Shown: positions 1 to 12,545 of the stretch, in pieces
Layout: the number at the start of each line of letters is the position of its first letter
How positions within the stretch are numbered: the stretch's first letter is position 1
Notes under the pieces: model-generated
What the model saw: the letters and a program-made list of their open reading frames with translations, nothing else
What the model was told of the DNA's origin: nothing
The model's database searches: none
Origin: Mesocentrotus franciscanus
Taxonomy: Eukaryota; Echinodermata; Echinoidea; Camarodonta; Strongylocentrotidae
Length of the DNA stretch: 64,000 nt
Direction: 5' to 3'
Assembly: GCA_037976565.1 (NCBI GenBank)
Contig: CP137679.1
Span: 25,212,761-25,276,760 of the forward strand
Position numbers and translations under genes: made by a program

Positions 1-2634
1 ACGTATGATTGACATTGGGAAACAGATAATGAGTTTTCGCTCAAGATGGCTTGATAGATTATAGGATGACAGTACAGGTCCATGGAAAGATATGTTAATC
101 ATTAGTATGATTATCTCGGTGGCGTAAATCTTCTGTTAAACCATAACTTATTAGATGTACAGAAATTGCAACTTCCTCCCTGATTTCTACTTAAACATAT
201 TACTAGACAAACCTGGAATTATGTGAAAGGTTACACTTTTAGTGAAGAGTATCCTAACGAGAAAAATGTTTTCATATTAAAGCAAATATGGCATAACAAA
301 AGTATCGTTTTGAATACGCAGTTTTTGTTTTACGCAGATTGGTTTAGTTGTGGAATATTTTATCTAAAAGACCCCAATGAATAAGTGCATTTTTTTTTGT
401 CTGTTAACGACTAATCAGTATGCCTTAAAACAAGGAAAAGCACGTAAATTCTAGTATTCGTTTGTACTAAGCTGAATAAAGATATTCCAAAGATATGGTT
501 CAAAGATTTTACAAGACTATGAAGCAGTAGATAAATTCCTCCTGAAATTCCTCATTTTGAATTGGAATTGTGTCTTTTCTTATAAATGACGTAAGCAGCA
601 AACGTTTCTACAATCTGATATATTTTAAACATAAATTCACCAATAGGTGCTGTCTTTTCGGGGAACTGATACTACAAGAGACATTCTGTGTTCAAAAGGA
701 ATTTACGTATACAAGGGGAAATATGTGTTTTGTATTGATGACACTGTGCCTCATTTTTTTCTTCTCACAACTTTATTTGATGGTTGAATGTAAATAAAAA
801 CCTCAATTGAGGCACACACACAATTAAGTTGAAGTATCATACTGAAAATGAATAACAAGATACGTTATCTTATCTTATACAAGTGTTTGCCTAATAAATA
901 TGAATGACCTATGACATGATGAGCAACTCAAAAATAACGCCATTCGAATTAGAGTGATACCACATCCATGTCATATGAATAGTTTTTTTGGTTGGTCCTT
1001 AATCTAACATGTCTACATATGTTTAATAAGCATCTTAACATTCAGAGAAGAATCCACGAAGAAAGAATTTCGATATCTTTGATAAACTCGAATAAAACGA
1101 CTTTGTTCATCACATCATACTAATCAAAATAACCGCGATAACCTTGTGTATAATTTGATAGATAAGCAAACGAGTGTCTTCTCGGCATTTCTAGTCACAT
1201 TTCAGTCGGAGTTATTAATGCAAACATGATGGCAGCTGAGTAAAGTGATTATGAAGGTCACACTAAAGGGAATGATTATATTTTGTTCAATAAAAATCTG
1301 TAATTACTTTCTTTTATCTTTGCTTCTTTCTTTCCTTCTCTCTCTCTCTCTGCTCTCTCTGTCTCTGTCTTTCTCTCTGTCTCTCTTTCTATCTCAGAAG
1401 TTTTTTTTAGAGTTTTTTTTTTCTGATGGCAAAGAATTTTAACATCTAAGAAACAATATATAAGACAATGTACGTCATTTCTTTCATAATCGAGATAATA
1501 GGAATTTTACGATATATTTCTTTCTTTATAAGCCTATCGAAGAATAAATCCTTTTTTGTTAAATTTTCCAATGGTAAGTGACTTTACTTATCTGATACCA
1601 GAAAACACCCTTTTTCAAAATGTGATGTTTGCTATCTCGTTTTCATGATTACATAAAGTAATCTATGTTTGCAAGAACAATATATAGAACGACTGTATAG
1701 AGAAAACACGGAATTAGATATAACAAACAGCAGTACTCATTATTTATGGTTCTCTTACTCCACTGTTTTATTTTCCTTTTTTTCATCTCTCTCTCTCTCT
1801 CTCGATAGGAAAGGATTAAAATGCAATGTTTTTTAAAACATTTAATTTAATCCTTCAAAAAACAATAATAAACGGGCAATTGTGGCTTCTTATCGCCTTC
1901 TCTTTTTTGTATAGAATGATGTATACTTTTAGAGGTAATTCTAAGTTATAGTCACGAAAAATTTCTTAAAGAATTCAACAGAACAATTCAAACATATTTT
2001 GTTCCACATTTAGTTACAGCATGTTCCAAATAATACGGAAAACATGTAATCACTGATTACTAATTAAAATAAAGAAGGCATTCCCTGTAATGTATGATGC
2101 CGGGACTATTGCCACAATTACTCTCGTGGAAATAAATACTTTGCGAAGAGAAATTAGAGACCAATGGTTGTGTCGTGAACTAAAGTTCCAATTGCTGTCA
2201 TTTTGAAAATTTGGAAAGGTTGAAATAATGTCTCCGCCGAGAATCGAACCCGGAATATATACAACGTTTTTAAGGGCCATTTCTTTTCACAAAAACCTCT
2301 TGAACTGAATAAATTAGTAATATAAAAATAATAATTTTGGTTTTATCATGACTATTATATCTGATAAAGGAAGAACTTTTTTATCCGATGGCGTTCTCTT
2401 TCGAAAAAGCGTCCAGCTTTGAACCGAGTTCGTTTCACAGTGAAAAGTATTTTAAAATGAAACAATTTGGACACTTTTCCATAACAGTGATTGTGCCTAC
2501 TTGTCAACTTTGAAACAGCGCGTGGATATTGAATCACTGGCAAATAGGAGACCAAAGCACATATCCATTGACAATATCTCTTTATCTTTGTTTATTTCCT
2601 TTATAGGGGTCTATACTGCAAATAACCTTTTCAG
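1..2634. other. Intergenic or intronic AT-rich DNA
   Basis: No exon, RNA gene or intact element recognised. Contains CT microsatellites at about 1337-1398 and 1787-1803. Downstream exons of the ankyrin gene at 3.1 kb could lie here but were not seen. Confidence 0.6.
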
Positions 2635-2855
2635 GTGTCATGGTCCAGTGGATAAGTCACATGGTTCGCGGTTCGAGTCTCACCCCGGCACTAATGTCAC
2701 TTTAAAAGTTCATCTGCATTTGCCGCTCTCTACTCACGAGTAGTAAATGTACCGGGTGAAACATTTTCCTGTAATGCTTTGAGCGCCTTGTGGTAGCTGG
2801 GCTAAAGCCACTGACCACTGTAATAATAGTACTTGAGCATCCCCTGGGGTGGATG
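2635..2855 (+). mobile_element. tRNA-derived SINE, degenerate copy
   Basis: Head GTGTCATGGTCCAGTGG resembles a polymerase III A box and GGTTCGAGTCT a B box. Downstream blocks (GGCACTAATGTC, ATTTGCC, TACCGGG, TGTAATGC) align in order with the copies at 13.8 and 27.8 kb. Confidence 0.8.
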
Positions 2856-3064
2856 TATGCGCAATATTCGTTCATGCATCTCTCGTAAATCAAATATCAT
2901 AATGATATAATGCTTAACTAAAACTTGTGGAAATGTTCAGCTTCATGCTGTATATATTCCATTGATTAACAGAACAGCATTACAAGTCGTTCACTTTTTG
3001 TCCAAATCTCCCATGCATGCAACATCTAAATTAATGAACTGATGATTGAATTGATAAATCTTAC

Positions 3065-3201
3065 CTTTTAACTGCATAATGTAATGCCGTGAAACCTTGC
3101 TCGTCGACTTCGTTTATACCATCACTTGACTGCTTGATAAATTTCTGCACCAATTGTTCGTTTCCTTGATTAACTGCGTCGAAGAGATCCATCGTCTCTA
3201 T
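3065..3201 (-). CDS. 5' exon of an ankyrin-repeat protein gene (partial)
   Basis: Minus-strand exon between a TTTTTTTCCAG acceptor (ending 3202) and a strong AG|GTAAGA donor (3064). ATG at 3192-3190 opens 42 codons plus two bases (phase 2), ending in GFTALHYAVKR, which matches the ankyrin consensus GxTALHxAA. It is preceded by a helix (MDLFDAVNQGNEQLVQKFIK) typical of an N-terminal capping ankyrin unit. Nine bases of 5'UTR lie in the exon, so a non-coding exon should lie to the right. Later exons should lie below 3065 or outside the window; I could not find them in 1-3060. Ankyrin proteins have many roles, so no function is assigned. Confidence 0.62.
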
Positions 3202-3508
3202 CTGGAAAAAAATATGAAAACAGTAACAAGGCCGTCATAAATTAAATAATAATTGTTCATATTGATTATTCCATAGCTTCGGATAACATTGTATTTGATG
3301 AACACGTACACTGAACAACTACAACTAGTCATGCGCGTGCTGGTCGAGTTCCAATGGGTTTGATCAGCGTTGATCGGCCGGGGTGCCACGAGAGAAATGT
3401 AGGTACATCAAACAGTTATTTTGGAATAACGTCGATTTCGTGAAACACCATATATTAGAACCGCTAGCAAGTGTATGTAATTTGATGAGGAAATGGCATT
3501 TTAAAGAT

Positions 3509-4815
3509 GAAAAGTGTATTTCTTCCTCGCTCGCTTCGCTCGCTCGCATTTTTTTGAAAACGGGATGATTTCGGGCAGCAAAGTGCCTGAATACCTCCAT
3601 ATTTTGTCAAGAGAGGTTCCTGAATATCAGAGTGATGCACAATAATATTCTGTGAACAATTTGGAATTGGGGTCACGCAAAACTTTTATTTTTGAATATT
3701 TACCAAAGAAATATTTGCGTCCACCGAGTATTCACACAGCTGATGGGAAAAGGCCTTTCTAAAATCAAGGAGTCAAATAATACATGGCATTGCCTGTTAC
3801 GATAATTCGTGAAGACATCATTAATTCAAGGCAATGCTATTACTGTTTATTCTGCACTCACTTTTTTGTATAATAAATCACTTCACAAAGTGCCAAAGGC
3901 CAAGCCGCGGTCGATTATAGTCCAAATGACCACCACGATCTCTGGCCATTGACTTATGTTATCCAAAAGATGTGATCTCATTGGAGACTTTCTTAATCTG
4001 CCTTCAATTTTTATAGAATTAAAACGAACTTATGAAATTCTTACCGAGGCCGGTACTTAAAGATGGAAGAACTAACAGCTGCACGTATTTTTTTACTTCT
4101 TTACGAAATAACGAAGAAAGCAAATTTGTTGTTGTCTTTTTTCGCGGCAGAAAATAACCGAGGAGTTTGACGCAACATATGTCGTATCAAAATATTTCGT
4201 GTTACGTGGCGAGACACACGTCATATAAAAAGGCCATTGACACTTGACTGTCACTGATGATTATCTCAATTTGCTTGGTACCTGGATGAGGGGTGGGGGT
4301 AGAACAAATACAGTTCACGACAATTGATATATAGTCTAGCGCAGCATTTTTCAACTTTTTTTTAGTCACGGCAACCTCTTCAGACGTAAAAAGTTTCGCG
4401 TAACTCCAATCCCAATGTCATCACTCTTAAACTGGTCAAGTGCTATATGTACAAACGTACGGGAATATATGTTCTTTAAAAAGAAGAAGATACCTTTAAT
4501 ATGTTTAAAAATGATTTTGTATGCGGGAACCCTGCCGCCAAAAGTACATAAATATAAAAATACTCTGGCATCTCGTTGCCCAGAATTGTTCCGTTTCTAA
4601 CTGTTGCGAGTGAGTAAATCGAACTAGCGGTAAAAATGTATTTTCGTTATAAATGATATAAAATATGTTCTGGCACCTCGATGTCGATTAGGATGATATT
4701 CGGGCAGCTCATTTCCCAAATATGAAGGCATTTCGCCACTCCGCCGCCTAAAATCATCCTGTTTCTAAATGATGCGAGCGAGCAAAGCGAGCGAGGAAGA
4801 AATACACTTTTTCCT
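3509..4815. mobile_element. Inverted-repeat element with CGAGCGAAGCGAGCGAG ends
   Basis: 3509-3600 (GTGTATTTCTTCCTCGCTCG...) is the inverted counterpart of about 4690-4815 (...CGAGCGAGGAAGAAATACAC), roughly 80% alike over 90-100 bases. A diverged tandem copy of the right arm lies at about 4565-4640. The 1.3 kb body has no recognisable gene. Confidence 0.6.
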
Positions 4816-5120
4816 CATGTAGTTTCTAATATTTGGTGTTTCTTTCTTTCTCTCTCTCTCTCTCTCTCACTCACTTTCTCCAAAGGATAATTTTGAAGAA
4901 CAATTAAGGTTATCTTGGATGGGGTCCAGGTGGCCGTCTTAGAGCCCCTGCCGGGGTTCCTGGGGCGAGGCCTCCGGACGATCTCGAACTGTAGCTATTA
5001 ATTCATTACCTTCAAGATAGAAACACTAATATAGGACTATGCTTTGAAATTTGCACTGCCCCTATAAAGGCCCCCTATTGGTTTATTTCGCTAGAAATCG
5101 ATTCTCTCTCTCTCGCTCAC

Positions 5121-5620
5121 TACCACACATAAACACGCACCCACACACCCACACACACACGCACACAAACACACACATACAGACAAAAGGTCCAAAGTGG
5201 GGATATGACAAATGTCCCCACAATGAAGGAGTTTGCGTACCTGTAAATCCTTCTTTGTGGGGACATTTGTCCATTCCACACCCACATTGTGGAGTTATGG
5301 TCCAAAGTGGGGATGTCGTACACACTTATACACTTCGTTCTGACCCCTACACATTGATTATGGGCAAAAAACAAAAATACCCGATAGGTCACTAGAGGGC
5401 GCTACTAACATAAATTATTCGCCGTTTTTTAATGATTTTAGACGATTTTTCATTGTGGGGATATCCCCATTTGAACCATATCCCCACAGCGTGGGTGTGG
5501 AACGGACAAATGTCCCAACAAAGAAGGATTTACATACGCACACACACACACACACACACACGCACGCACGCACGCGCACACAAACACATACACACACTCT
5601 CTCTCTCTCTCTCTCTTAAG
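5121..5620 (+). repeat. CA/CT microsatellites flanking a GTGGGGA repeat unit
   Basis: CA-rich runs at about 5121-5183 and 5531-5596, then CT to 5618. Between them GTGGGGATATGACAAATGTCC and GTGGGGATATCC motifs recur in both orientations (5198, 5256, 5308, 5456, 5480). Open frames here come from the repeat. Confidence 0.8.
5207..5271. repeat. 24 bp-arm hairpin between CA repeats
   Basis: GACAAATGTCCCCACAATGA... (5207-5230) pairs with 5248-5271 with one mismatch around a 17-base loop. Part of the unit recurs at 5504-5530. Confidence 0.85.
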
Positions 5621-5711
5621 GACAAATTAATAGAACAAAAAGTTGTATTGGGAATCACATCTATCTTTACGGATGGGGTTCATGTGCGCCTTAGGTTGCG
5701 CCGTTTTTTAC

Positions 5712-6660
5712 ATAAAAAGGTGCCCCCTTTTACTTCAGATATGTGCCCCTTTTTATTTCTAATAGGTGCCCGTTCCACATTCTTATAAGTTCATCTTACC
5801 ACCTTTGATAAGTGCCCCCTTCACCGATGATAATTGCCCCTATTCAATCTGAGAGGTGCCCATTTTACTTTAACAAGTGCCCTTTTCTTTTGTAAGAAGT
5901 GCCCTTCCCCTTATGATAAGTGCCCCTTTTCATCTTTGATGAGTGCCCCTTCTCACCTCTCATAAGCGCCCTCTTTTATTATGACACGTGCCCACTTGTC
6001 TTTCTAATAAGTGCCCTTTTTCCTTCTGACATAAGCTCCTTTTCTGTTTTAATAAGAACCACCTCCCTTTCTCATAAATGCCCCTTCTCACACGTTTGGT
6101 AAATGCCTCTATTAAAATCGCAAAGGTGCCCCTTTTCTTTCGACAAGTACTCATTTTCCTTTGTAATAAGTGCCCTTTCCATTCTCACAAGTGCCCCTAT
6201 TCATCTCATATGAGTGCCCCTTCTCAGGTACAAGAAATGCCCCTTCACCTCTTAGTATTGCCTCCATTCAAATCTGACAGGTGTCCCTATTAATTTGACA
6301 GTTTTAAGTGCCTCTTTTCAACTCTGGTGAGTGCCCTTTTTTAATTTTGAGAGGTGCCCCCTTTAATTATGTTATAAGCGCCCCTTTCCATCTCTGATAA
6401 GTGCCCCTTTTATTTTGACACGTGCCCATATCCTTTCTAACTAGTGCCGTTTTTTCTGATAATTACCCCTTTTCCGTCCTCATTAGTGCTTTTTTCACCT
6501 CTGGTGAGTGCCCCTTATCAGGTGCGAGTGGTGCCCCATTTTCACCTCTGGTAATACCTATTTTTACTTTGACACGTGCTCCTTTTCTTTTCTAATAAGC
6601 GTCCTTTTAACTTTGGATATGTGACCCCCATCCTTTCATCATAAAGTGCTCCTAATTTAA
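5712..6660 (+). repeat. Degenerate ~22 bp minisatellite, about 40 units
   Basis: Units of 21-23 bases begin GTGCCC(C)TTTT and end in a pyrimidine stretch plus ATAA or ACA. Consecutive units differ at many positions, but the TGCCC core and spacing persist for about 950 bases. A few stray units appear again at 7618-7665 and near 10170. Short open frames arise from the repeat on both strands and are not considered genes. Confidence 0.92.
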
Positions 6661-6727
6661 GCGACTGAGAGTAACTTTTATTTAATTTTACCCAAAGGTC
6701 GCTCGCTACGTTCGCTCGCATTTTAAG

Positions 6728-7310
6728 TTAAAGGGATAGTTGAGTTTTATACCTTCGAAATACCGTGGAAGTAGGCATTTAAAGTTAAAAACTTATTTGC
6801 CTCTCGTTGACATTAGGATGAAGAATCCAGATTGGGACACCTGTTTAGTGGCGGTGTACAGCACTTGACGAACATGGACAAGCGAAGGACTCTTCTGGAT
6901 CAAATTGATCTCATTAAAAAGAGCCACATAACGGCATTCTCTAAAAAGTCATTGGTTTCAACCTTTTTTAATAATAAATTTGTGCATGTTATGTTTTGTT
7001 AAAATAATGATTGAATAGAGAGATCATCAACAACTATTTAAAATGATCTGTTTGAAAAGTGTAAGCATTTTTTCTTTCTTTCAACGGCTAGGTCAAACTT
7101 ATCGAATATTTGTGGGGCCCCATGAATATTAAAAATGGTTATATTATTTTATGGATATGTCAGCCGTCTTAGAACCGATTTTGATCAAACAAAGATGATT
7201 GTCATTTAAATTGTATGCTCTTTCAAATTTGACACTTAGTTTTTCATTATCTCTCAAAAAACATTATTTTGTGTAGCGCCCTCTATACCAAAACTCAACT
7301 ATCCCTTTAA
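6728..7310. mobile_element. TTAA-flanked MITE (Kolobok-like)
   Basis: Ends TTAAAGGGATAGTTGAGTTT and its reverse complement (AACTCAACTATCCCTTTAA) bound 583 bp with no transposase reading frame. TTAA duplications plus purine-start termini fit the Kolobok superfamily better than piggyBac, which starts CCY. Confidence 0.75.
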
Positions 7311-7889
7311 TATAGTTTTCTTTCTTATTTAAGATATTTTCAGTCTTTAATGATTAGGATTTGTTTTTTCCTCTTTATAAGATGTAATTTTTCCCACTGC
7401 GACCTCACAAATCTTTAATTTTTTGCTCGCTCGCTCGCAAATAAATATTCGGCCACCCCACCCAACTGCAAAGTAAAATGCTTAAGCGGTATCTTGGACC
7501 ATGTAAAGAGAGAATCATACAATGAAATCATCCATGATGATATAATCACAATGTAGGGGTATAAGGGCCTACCAATGTCTAAAAATTGTAAATTTTCGCT
7601 TTGAGGTTTCACTTTGTAGGTGCCCCTTTTTATCCAGAAAGTGCCCTTTTTGTTGGTGCCCCCACTTTGAAAGACGCTCCGCCGCCCCTGGCTCCTGTCA
7701 TTTCATTTCCTTACAAATCATAACTCTTTCGCTCTCTCTCTCAAAGACAATTTTATAATACTGTTTTTGTCAAACTATTCTACTTTCTACCGAAGACTTT
7801 GAAGGCACATTTCAGGCCTACGCATCGGCAATATAATCTGTATGTAAAAATTTAAGTTTCATGTTCTTTCCTTCTTCTTTTTGTTTCTT

Positions 7890-7897
7890 TCTCTCTT

Positions 7898-7935
<38 letters not shown>

Positions 7936-8045
7936 ACCCCTCTCACTCTCCTTTTCCTCTCTCTCCCTTTATCTTCTTTTCTCTTTCTTTTCTTTTCTTT
8001 TTTTTCCTTCCATCGATCTCTCTTGTTCCTTTTTCGCTTTCTTTA
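7890..8045 (+). repeat. CT-rich microsatellite
   Basis: CT dinucleotides grading into CTTT and TTCC. The 169-codon Ser/Leu/Phe-rich frame is a by-product. Confidence 0.9.
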
Positions 8046-8482
8046 GGCCGCATAACAGGGAAGGGCCACGGCCTATTCGCATGCGCTGAGGGATTACGCT
8101 TAGCTTGCGGTGGGGTGGGGTTTCCATCCCATCCAGTACTTTGCCCACCCGTTACTCAGGCTAGCTATTGTGTTTTTTTCCATTTCTTTTCCTCTCTTCT
8201 CCTCTTTGACATTCTTGTCTCTTTTCTTCTTTCTTCTTTTTCTCCGGTCCCCCCACCTCCCTCCCCTTGTATTAGGCCGCCACCTGGATCCACCTCGACT
8301 GAGCTGTATTGTTTTACCCTTGCACATATTTCCTCACCAAACACAACACTTAAGAGCTTCATGTATGCAATCCGTATATTTTATCTTTAAACGTCTTTAT
8401 CTAACCACCGCATTCTGTGAAAACATCACCTGCAGGAGATAAGCACTATTATTTTCGAAATGAAAATTAACTTATTCACCTA

Positions 8483-8640
8483 GTCAGGGCCGTAGCCAGA
8501 GTTTGATGTTTTTTTTTTTTTTTTTTTTTTTTTTTTTGGGGCACATACATGTAATTGATCGACGTCCTGGGGAGGGTCTAAGAGGAGGGTGTCTGATCTT
8601 GGAAATTTGGGGGCACGTGCCCCCGTGGTTACGTGCCTGC
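8483..8640. mobile_element. hAT-like end fragment with T29 tract
   Basis: CAGGGCCGTAGCCAGAG resembles the CAGTGGCGTAGCCAG ends of hAT-type elements. A 29-base T run (8509-8537) follows, then GGGGCACGTGCCCCC-like sequence. A matching GGGGCACGTGCTCCCC block occurs at about 58450. Confidence 0.4.
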
Positions 8641-9159
8641 ACCTAGTAACCTTTAGACGGTATATTAGTGACATCGCATGAACATCTTACGCATTTTCTC
8701 TAGAACCTTTGACTGATTCTTGAAGCTTATTCCGTATTTTTGCAGATTCCTTTGCACACACAACGAGCAAAATATTGTGTCATATTCACATTCTAATCTT
8801 GTTATTGTATGCTGTTTGTTTCGATTGTTTGTTCTCCCTATCAAAGTGCTTAATCACCTTGCCTGCCCTGTTTTCAGCACGCAACATTTGTTTTATTCCT
8901 GGAGACACATCATAAGCCATGACTTTGCACATGCCCGGTAAATGCACAATTATGTAATTTAAAGGCAGCAAAACTGTTTCGACACTTTGGAGAGTGGGAA
9001 TGCAAAAAAATTGTTAATTGAAAATTTAGGATTTAATAAAAATTATATTAAAAATGATAGTTAATTCATGTTTAGAATAGCTTGCTAGATTATCGCAAAA
9101 TCTCCTTTTAAGTTGCATTGGCTCTGATTGGTCAAAAACTAATTTCACTTTTTGAAAAA

Positions 9160-9612
9160 CGTGGTTATGGTTCAATGTACAGTTAACAACTAAAAAATTT
9201 ATACCCCTTGTAAATTTTATGTTTTTTTGTGTTTTTCGTAACTCAAGACTGAAAAAGATGCACTGGTTGAACACCTTACTGGGGCCTTTATTGCATGCTT
9301 TTTAGATATAAGCTTTAATGTCATATGCTCATGAAACATAAATCGGAACAAATCAAATTTTTCACATACTTGAAAAATTTCAAAACTTGGTAAGAGTATA
9401 TATGAATAATTTAGTGTCCCAGCTTCGCTTTCTAGTGCGCGAATAAACCATCGTCTGTCAATCAAGTACCCAGGGTTGTACAAAATAGGGGACCAATTAA
9501 AATAATCAATCTTTTTCACTCTTGATTTATAAAAAAACAAAAAAACATCAAATTTACAATTAGGGGTATTACTTATTTAGTTGTTAACTGTACATTTAAC
9601 CATACACACGTT
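9160..9612. mobile_element. Fold-back element, ~100 bp arms
   Basis: 9160-9260 is the inverted copy of 9511-9612; shared blocks include TGTACAGTTAACAACTAAA and GATGTTTTTTTGT (as ATGTTTTTTTGTGTTTTT on the left). No coding capacity. Confidence 0.8.
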
Positions 9613-9885
9613 TTTAACTTTCCTTAAATCGTGCAATGTACATGTAGTATCACTGGTAAATATCATCGTCTGTCAATCAAGGGCGTTGGTTAATTGAGGG
9701 GGGGCGGGTGTTATCTACCCCCACATGTTGAGGAAGTATATTACACAATCATCAGTATGTAAAAGTTTTCAATATCCTTATTCAACTTGAATAAGGATCA
9801 CCCGGCCGTAGGGGGCCTACCCCTCCTCAATAATGATTAACAGACGATGATTTATTCGTGCACTAGAGAGCCAAGCCTGACATCG
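9418..9885. repeat. Second inverted repeat overlapping the 9.2-9.6 kb element
   Basis: TTCTAGTGCGCGAATAAACC then ATCGTCTGTCAATCA (9428-9466) pairs with the inverted AACAGACGATGATTTATTCG and GTGCACTAGAGAG at 9839-9870. ATCATCGTCTGTCAATCAA also recurs directly at 9662. Interlocked with the preceding element, implying nested insertions. Confidence 0.65.
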
Positions 9886-10927
9886 CCAATTCAAAATTAG
9901 AACAAGGAGAAATACAGATTATCACTATAAAGTTGCACCTAATATCAATGTAAACGACCCAGACTATTAGAAGAAGAAAAACTGCACATGCGATTAAGAA
10001 AAATGACTTAATGATCTCAACTTATTGCATCAGACCTCCTGCCACTGGGCACTGAGCCACTGGGCAGGACCAAATAACCTCCTTTTTTGCCATCGCCGTC
10101 AGTATGTCGAGAGGTCCAGCCATACTAAATCTATTCAATGCAGCTAGAGGCGTTACTCCCGTGCATGAGTGCCCCCAAAGTGCCCCTTTTTAAAATCCCA
10201 GCCGCCAACAATAATGATTAAATGATTCAACGATTAAATTTACAAAGATTGCAGAGTCCTTTATAGTTAAGTAGTTACTTGAGGATGTTTCAAGGTAAAT
10301 TTATCCTCATCTAGTATGACAATAGGCCTGGATTATCTACGAATCGTTATTGCATGAATTTTTGTTTAAACTCTGAACAATCTTAATCAATCTCTACGAT
10401 ATCAGACAAAAACTTTCGACATGTGACATGACAGTAAAGAGCAATCATACAGCTTTAAAAATTGCCATATATTATGTATAAAATTCAACAATATGCGTCA
10501 AATTAGCGATTTTCCGTTAAAGCCCTTATTTAATTTTGAAACAGTAAACCCTGGCCAAATGCTACTGAAAATAAATGAGTTAGAATGTCTTTATCTTTAT
10601 TCTCAATTTGCTTAAAAATGCTAAAAAAAAAAGACTTTGCTAAATGGCATAGAATTGCGTCTTCCGAAATGGGCGTAGTAAAATTGGGAGTAAAATCTCA
10701 ACGTTAGGATGTAGGATATTTATTCTGCTATGATATCACTCATTTTCCTACTACATTGCAGTTTCATTATAGCTTTGATCTGAAGTTTTTGTTCTATATA
10801 TCACCTATATTACACTATCATTTTTCGTTTGCTTTTTTGAAGACACCATAGCCCCAAATTTTATTCGTTTTCAGACGCCGAAATTAAATTGACCGCAAGC
10901 TGAAATGAATTTCCGGTTGACCCAAAC
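9886..10927. other. Unassigned AT-rich sequence
   Basis: No gene or clear repeat found; one stray GTGCCCC minisatellite-like unit near 10168-10190. Confidence 0.5.
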
Positions 10928-11033
10928 GCGGGAAATTCGTAGGTTTGTAATTGAGATTGCTTTTCGTTTGCAGACAAAGTCTTGCTGGAGTAGGGGCCTT
11001 TTCTCTGCAATTTTTGCAAAATCGAATGAAAGG
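10928..11033 (+). promoter_or_regulatory. Candidate CDC7 promoter/5' exon: E2F site then splice donor
   Basis: GCGGGAAA (10928-10935), an E2F core, is followed about 100 bases later by AAAGG|GTAAGT with GT at 11034. CDC7 needs a 5' non-coding exon, and E2F control of S-phase genes is established; linking the two here is inference. The intron would be 3.2 kb and contain the fold-back element and a SINE. Confidence 0.3.
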
Positions 11034-11199
11034 GTAAGTTCAGATAACAATGAATTTATAATAAATGTAATTTTGTGGAGGTTTTCATGTGTGTAGACGT
11101 GTGTAACGCAGGTCTTTTTTCTTCTTTTTCCTATGGCTATGGCGAGAAGCAAAGACATCAGCTCAAACATTATTGGCATCGTCCCCGCAGCTTGTCCGC

Positions 11200-12155
11200 C
11201 GAGACTCCGGGCAGCCGGCGCACAGTGGACAAGGGAGGAACCAAAGTACGCCAAAACTCATTTTGGGGGATTTATTTTTTATAAATCCACAGGAAATGTT
11301 TGGATTTCCAGGGATTTCCACTTAAATTTTATTACCAACATTTTCGCTGATGTCTAAGCTTTAACGTTTAAGTTGATACCAGATTTGGCTGCCCGATTCG
11401 CGATTCTGCCCGTTATTAATATGTTAGAGCCGTTTTCCTTGCAACATTGCCCCGACAAATGTGTTTATTTTGGTCTGCGGTGCGCCCCCACGCGCCGTGA
11501 TTTATGACCGCGAATCCTTCATGATTCAGCTGCGGACCCCCCAAAAACACATTTTTCGGGGCAATGTGGCAAGGCCCAAGGGAAATCGGCTCTAAGTCTA
11601 ACAGTAACAGTAACAATTTAACAAAACAACGGGCAAGATCGGGCAGCCAAATTTGGTATCAACTTAAAGCTTAGAGTTAGACATCAAAGAAAATGGTGGT
11701 ATCAAAATTTAAGCGGAACTCCGCGGAAATCTAAACATTTCCTCTGGATTTATAAAAAACATGGATAATTAGTCCATTTTTCAGTGAATTACCCTAGACC
11801 CCTAGGGCTAGGTTATATAATATATCATGCAACGAAATGAACTATCGGGAATATGTGGGAGCAAATTCATATCAATAACTTAAAATCTTCATGTTAAATT
11901 GAAAAATTTATAAAATAAGTCACTTTTGCACTATAAAACTGTGAATAGTCTATGACTATGTAGGATTTTGCTGTTTGAAGGAGTAAATTTATTCCCTTAT
12001 TGTGCATACCGGAATTAAATATTTTACTGAGGTATTCCTCAATGTATTACCTTTCAACTGGGCAAGAAAAAAATTGAAAAAAATAAATCACCAAAAATGA
12101 TTTTTTGCGCACTTTGGTTCCTCCCTGGCCCACTGTGCGGCATGCGGCGGAGTCT
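11200..12155. mobile_element. ~950 bp fold-back element between candidate CDC7 promoter and coding exon 1
   Basis: Outer arms 11205-11290 and 12075-12150 (AGACTCCG...CACAGTGG..AGGGAGGAACCAAAGT and inverse). Inner arms about 11270-11500 and 11510-11765 (ATAAATCCAC/GAGGAAATGTTT, TTTGGCTGCCCGAT, ATTGCCCCG, GATTCGCGGTC-type blocks) form an almost continuous palindrome. An unpaired segment lies at about 11766-12070. No transposase. Confidence 0.8.
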
Positions 12156-12389
12156 GATGGATCACTAGTCCTCGGAGCTCGGCCTCGCGGCCTCGCAGCT
12201 TTGTACTTGTACTGTTATACACGTACATGGTACACTGTACCATAGATGCATAGCATGCTGCAGACATAGTCTATAACAAAGTTACACAATTTACGAAATA
12301 AGATGGCAGATTATTATAAATCAAATGTTAGGCCTAGTTTAGATATTGAACTTGAGTCTTGAGACTTGAGTCAATCAATTGCTGTAAAC

Positions 12390-12545
12390 GTGGTAATATT
12401 CGCGGTGCTTTAATTTTCGCCGATTTTGCGCTAAAGTTGGTGTCTGCGAATTTTAGAACTCGCGAAAATATTATAAGCATGACTTATGCATGTTTTTGAA
12501 TGGGCTGAATTGCTAGCAACGCGAATTTAAGAACCCGCGAATCTG
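12390..12545 (+). repeat. CGCGAA-rich dispersed repeat
   Basis: ATTCGCGGTGCTTTAATTTT, CGCGAAAATATTATAAGCA and ACGCGAATTTAAGAACCCGC follow one another with recurrent CGCGAA/TTCGCG cores in both orientations. It looks like a transposon-derived repeat, not a gene. Confidence 0.45.

Noticed and set aside
5050..6300. Cluster of small His/Thr/Pro-rich frames suggesting short peptides
   Set aside because: All derive from CA/CT repeats and the GTGCCC minisatellite.
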